From an uncultured Bacteroidales bacterium (lineage in GTDB: Bacteria > Bacteroidota > Bacteroidia > Bacteroidales > Bacteroidaceae): a DNA stretch of 16,102 nucleotides. The first letter of the stretch is position 1. Every line of letters starts with the position of its first letter. The stretch spans positions 1 to 16,102 of the forward strand of contig CALKIW010000117.1 in NCBI GenBank assembly GCA_937995875.1. The letters run 5' to 3'. Below the pieces are notes generated by a model, which saw only the letters and a program-made list of their open reading frames with translations, ran no database searches and was not told the origin of the DNA. The position numbers and the translations under genes were made by a program. This document shows, one piece after another, positions 14,045 to 16,102 of this stretch.

Positions 14045-14542
14045 ATGATGGATGATAAATTAATTATAGACGGGGCAAGCCGATTGGCGCAAAGACTGCA
14101 CAAGGGGCAGGTGGACAAAGCCGGAGCGGATTATTTCAGCGGCCACTTGACGGCTGTTGCTGCTATGGGAAGGAACTGGCAGGAGCAGGTTGTCGGCTAT
14201 TTACACGATGCGAGTGAAGACACTCCGCATACAGTGAATGAGGTGTTGAACATGCTGGTTGAGGAGACGGGCATCCCCTTATGTTTGACCGACAGAAAGG
14301 ATTTGGAAACGGCATTGCGACTTCTGAATCATCATGCAGCGCCCGATAGAGAAAGTTATATCCGTGCTATTGGTACTGATGCTCTTGCTACAGCCGTAAA
14401 ACTGCATGACCTTACCCACAATATGGATTTGTCTCGTATTGCTAACCCAACGGAGAAGGACTATGCACGTGTGGAACGATACAAGAGAGAGTATGATTAC
14501 TTGTCGAATTCCAAAGTCAATCAAGACGTTTTCGACAGGTAA
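14045..14542 (+). CDS. Single-domain HD hydrolase of the SpoT/MESH1 type
   Basis: A 165-residue cytoplasmic HD-domain protein most similar in motif layout to the hydrolase half of RelA/SpoT and to the stand-alone hydrolase MESH1. Visible motifs are RLHKGQVDKAG (17-27), the metal ligand H34 in FSGHLTAVA, H54-D55 followed by the catalytic-type E58-D59 in YLHDASEDT, and D122 in KLHDLTHNMD, equivalent to the KLADRLHN motif of SpoT. There is no synthetase, TGS or ACT domain, so a full-length Rel is excluded. It may hydrolyse (p)ppGpp or, as MESH1 can, another nucleotide such as NADPH; the substrate is unproven. The start is the ATG at 14045 or the adjacent one at 14048. No promoter is visible in the 92-bp gap after GH53. 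Confidence 0.85.
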   Translation: MMDDKLIIDGASRLAQRLHKGQVDKAGADYFSGHLTAVAAMGRNWQEQVVGYLHDASEDTPHTVNEVLNMLVEETGIPLCLTDRKDLETALRLLNHHAAPDRESYIRAIGTDALATAVKLHDLTHNMDLSRIANPTEKDYARVERYKREYDYLSNSKVNQDVFDR

Positions 14543-14679
14543 AGTGCAAACGCAGTGCCTTGATGATGATACTTGTGGCGGGTCATGCTTGATGGGAGGA
14601 TTTGTTTTGTTGTTCTTTGCCAAACTTGTAAAAAACGTTTGATTTTGTAAAATGGAATACAGAAGCGGGAAATAATGTG

Positions 14680-14687
14680 TATCTTTG
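14680..14687 (+). promoter_or_regulatory. Probable -7 element for the PBP4-type gene
   Basis: TATCTTTG matches TAnnTTTG; transcription would begin near 14693. This lies inside the longest open frame, which opens at 14675, so translation should start further downstream. No -33 TTTG is seen at the right distance. Confidence 0.55.
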
Positions 14688-14713
14688 CACGAACAAAAAA
14701 ATCGTGTAGTATT

Positions 14714-15955
14714 TTGAAACTCATTCATACATTCTCATATATCATGTTCATGTCGCTTGGCCTACTGCTCTACAGCGGATGCAGCTGCGACAGCAAAACG
14801 GAAAAAGAAAACGGAAAGACAACTATAGAACAGACGCCTGTAGCGGTTGATACGGCATTGCGCAGCAGATTGGTAGATTTTGCCCGACAGCCTCGTGTAA
14901 ACGGACAGTTCGGCTTCCATGTGTATGACCTCACGGCAGACAAGCCGGTGTTTGGATTCAATGAGCGTCAGGCCATGTCGTCGGCCTCGTGTATGAAGTT
15001 GCTCAGCGGCGTGGCCGGCCTTCATCTGCTCGGTACCAACCACATGTATCAGACATCCGTCTATATGCGTGGGCGGGTTGAAGAAGGAATGTTGAAAGGT
15101 GACGTGGCGTTTCGGGCGGGGCTCGACCCACAGTTGCAGGCTCCCGATATGCGGAAGTTTGCGAAAGCCATAAAAAGCAAAGGAATATCCAAAATAGGGG
15201 GGCGGCTGTATGTAGACCTCACGCTGACGGAGCCTGTGGAGAGCGAGGCTCACTGGTACCCTTGGGATTTAAGTTTTTCACGTTACGGATTGTTGTATAA
15301 GGGTCATGAACGTGTGGTCAGGGAGCTCAAGGCTGCTTTGCGTGGACAGGGTGTAAGCGTGGTCGACAGTCAGGTTGTGATGGGCGCCGTGCCCCAAGAT
15401 GCCCGTTGCATTTACAGACTGTTGAGGCCTATAAACCATGTTACCCGACGGATGTGGAAAAACAGCTCGAACATACAGGCAACGGGTATGCTCTATACCA
15501 TTGGTCATAAAGTGAATCCGAACGCAGACCCTATATTGGCCGGCGTGGACTATCTGCGCACGTTTCTGAGCGACACGCTCGGACTGAAGGATTCTACGCT
15601 CGTGATTCATGATGGTTGCGGACTATGCACGCACAACCATCTTTCGCCTCTGGCACTGACTACGATTCTAAGGTTTGGCTATAGGCATAAGCCCATTTAT
15701 GACAGACTGTATGATGAACTGCCCATAGCGGGGGTGGACGGAACGCTGCGGCGTGAGATGACGGGAGCTAAAACGCGTGGGAAGATTCGGGCGAAGACCG
15801 GTACGCTCTCGCACCCCTATGGCATCAGTTCGCTTGCGGGTTATTGCATGGGAAGCAATGGGCATTTGCTGGCCTTTGCCATTATGGACACGGAGATGTC
15901 GGTGCTCGATGCCCGTGTGCTTCAACGGAGGTTGTGTGAAGCGATGGTGAAATAA
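14714..15955 (+). CDS. D-alanyl-D-alanine carboxypeptidase/endopeptidase, PBP4 (S13) type, probable lipoprotein
   Basis: A penicillin-binding protein of peptidase family S13 that trims or opens peptidoglycan peptide bridges in the periplasm. All three active-site motifs are present: SxxK in SASCMKLLS, SxN in KNSSNIQATG, and KTG in IRAKTGTLS. The S13 motif normally DGSGLS reads DGCGLCTHN here, with both serines replaced by cysteine. At 413 residues it is somewhat shorter than E. coli PBP4, so the inserted domain is reduced. The open frame extends to an ATG at 14675, but a -7 box at 14680-14687 overlaps that start. A TTG at 14714 gives MKLIHTFSYIMFMSLGLLLY followed by SGC, a proper lipoprotein signal with a basic residue, so I prefer it; the ATG at 14744 would leave no basic n-region. 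The start is inferred. Confidence 0.9.
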   Translation: MKLIHTFSYIMFMSLGLLLYSGCSCDSKTEKENGKTTIEQTPVAVDTALRSRLVDFARQPRVNGQFGFHVYDLTADKPVFGFNERQAMSSASCMKLLSGVAGLHLLGTNHMYQTSVYMRGRVEEGMLKGDVAFRAGLDPQLQAPDMRKFAKAIKSKGISKIGGRLYVDLTLTEPVESEAHWYPWDLSFSRYGLLYKGHERVVRELKAALRGQGVSVVDSQVVMGAVPQDARCIYRLLRPINHVTRRMWKNSSNIQATGMLYTIGHKVNPNADPILAGVDYLRTFLSDTLGLKDSTLVIHDGCGLCTHNHLSPLALTTILRFGYRHKPIYDRLYDELPIAGVDGTLRREMTGAKTRGKIRAKTGTLSHPYGISSLAGYCMGSNGHLLAFAIMDTEMSVLDARVLQRRLCEAMVK

Positions 15956-15990
15956 AACACTTTTTTAGATGGAATTTCGTTTTAAATGCT

Positions 15991-15998
15991 TAACTTTG
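15991..15998 (+). promoter_or_regulatory. Possible -7 element for a gene beyond the right edge
   Basis: TAACTTTG matches TAnnTTTG, about 36 nt after the PBP4-type stop codon. The sequence to the window end (16102) contains no open frame of note; the ATG at 16021 meets a stop within five codons. The gene it would serve must begin later. Confidence 0.4.
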
Positions 15999-16102
15999 TC
16001 CGGTCAAAGAAGTCTTCTACCATGGAAATCATGTAGTGGAAAAAGCTTCGTTATTTCAAAAGATTGTATATAACTCATTGATAGTCAAACGAATGTACTA
16101 TT

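Noticed and set aside
14543..14674. Possible extra family A repeat at AAACGCAGTGCC
   Set aside because: The match is short and isolated, with no 22-bp register around it.

Overview
The window looks like chromosome of a Bacteroidales bacterium, most likely a Prevotella-type (Prevotellaceae) organism. The evidence is the Bacteroidetes promoter signature (TTTG or TTG, 19-21 bp, TAnnTTTG) in front of most genes, the absence of Shine-Dalgarno sequences, the coiled-coil/zapA/rny cluster, Bacteroidetes-type secreted glycosidases (GH2 and GH53), and several small proteins of Bacteroidales type. I see no rRNA, tRNA, CRISPR, insertion sequence or phage gene.

Layout. (1) 1-1301, minus strand: the promoter-proximal end of a surface-polysaccharide operon, with rfbA (dTDP-glucose synthesis) followed by a Wzz/Wzc-type chain-length protein cut by the left edge. 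(2) 1302-2233: a 0.9 kb gene-free divergent region holding a 22-bp-periodic degenerate repeat array with a strong inverted repeat. (3) 2234-5307, plus strand: a conserved protein of unknown function with an apparent internal duplication, then a tight cluster of a small coiled-coil protein, ZapA (FtsZ-ring assembly) and RNase Y (mRNA decay), closed by a hairpin. (4) 5308-5994: a gene-free stretch with nine 22-bp tandem repeats, a candidate RNA of about 120 nt with its own promoter and terminator, and a promoter that abuts the start of a small membrane protein (5995-6228). (5) 6473-8020: a sugar-kinase-like phosphotransferase fused to a RapZ C-terminal domain, its stop codon lying in the loop of its terminator. 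(6) 8100-11740, minus strand: a secreted GH2 beta-galactosidase, a DIP1984-family protein and a small conserved protein. (7) 11741-12351: a second divergent gene-free region with a repeat array related to the first. (8) 12352-15955, plus strand: nicotinamidase (PncA type), a secreted GH53 endo-beta-1,4-galactanase, a single-domain SpoT/MESH1-like HD hydrolase and a PBP4-type D-Ala-D-Ala carboxypeptidase lipoprotein. A further promoter-like element sits at the right edge.

How the genes fit together. GH53 and GH2 would together take pectic galactan to galactose, but they stand without SusC/SusD and are separated by unrelated genes. RfbA, Wzz, ZapA, PBP4 and perhaps the kinase-RapZ fusion all concern envelope building or amino-sugar handling. 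The HD hydrolase and RNase Y point to stress and RNA turnover. The most unusual material is non-coding: three 22-bp-periodic arrays in intergenic regions, and an unannotated promoter-RNA-terminator unit whose terminator T-tract runs into the -33 box of the next promoter.
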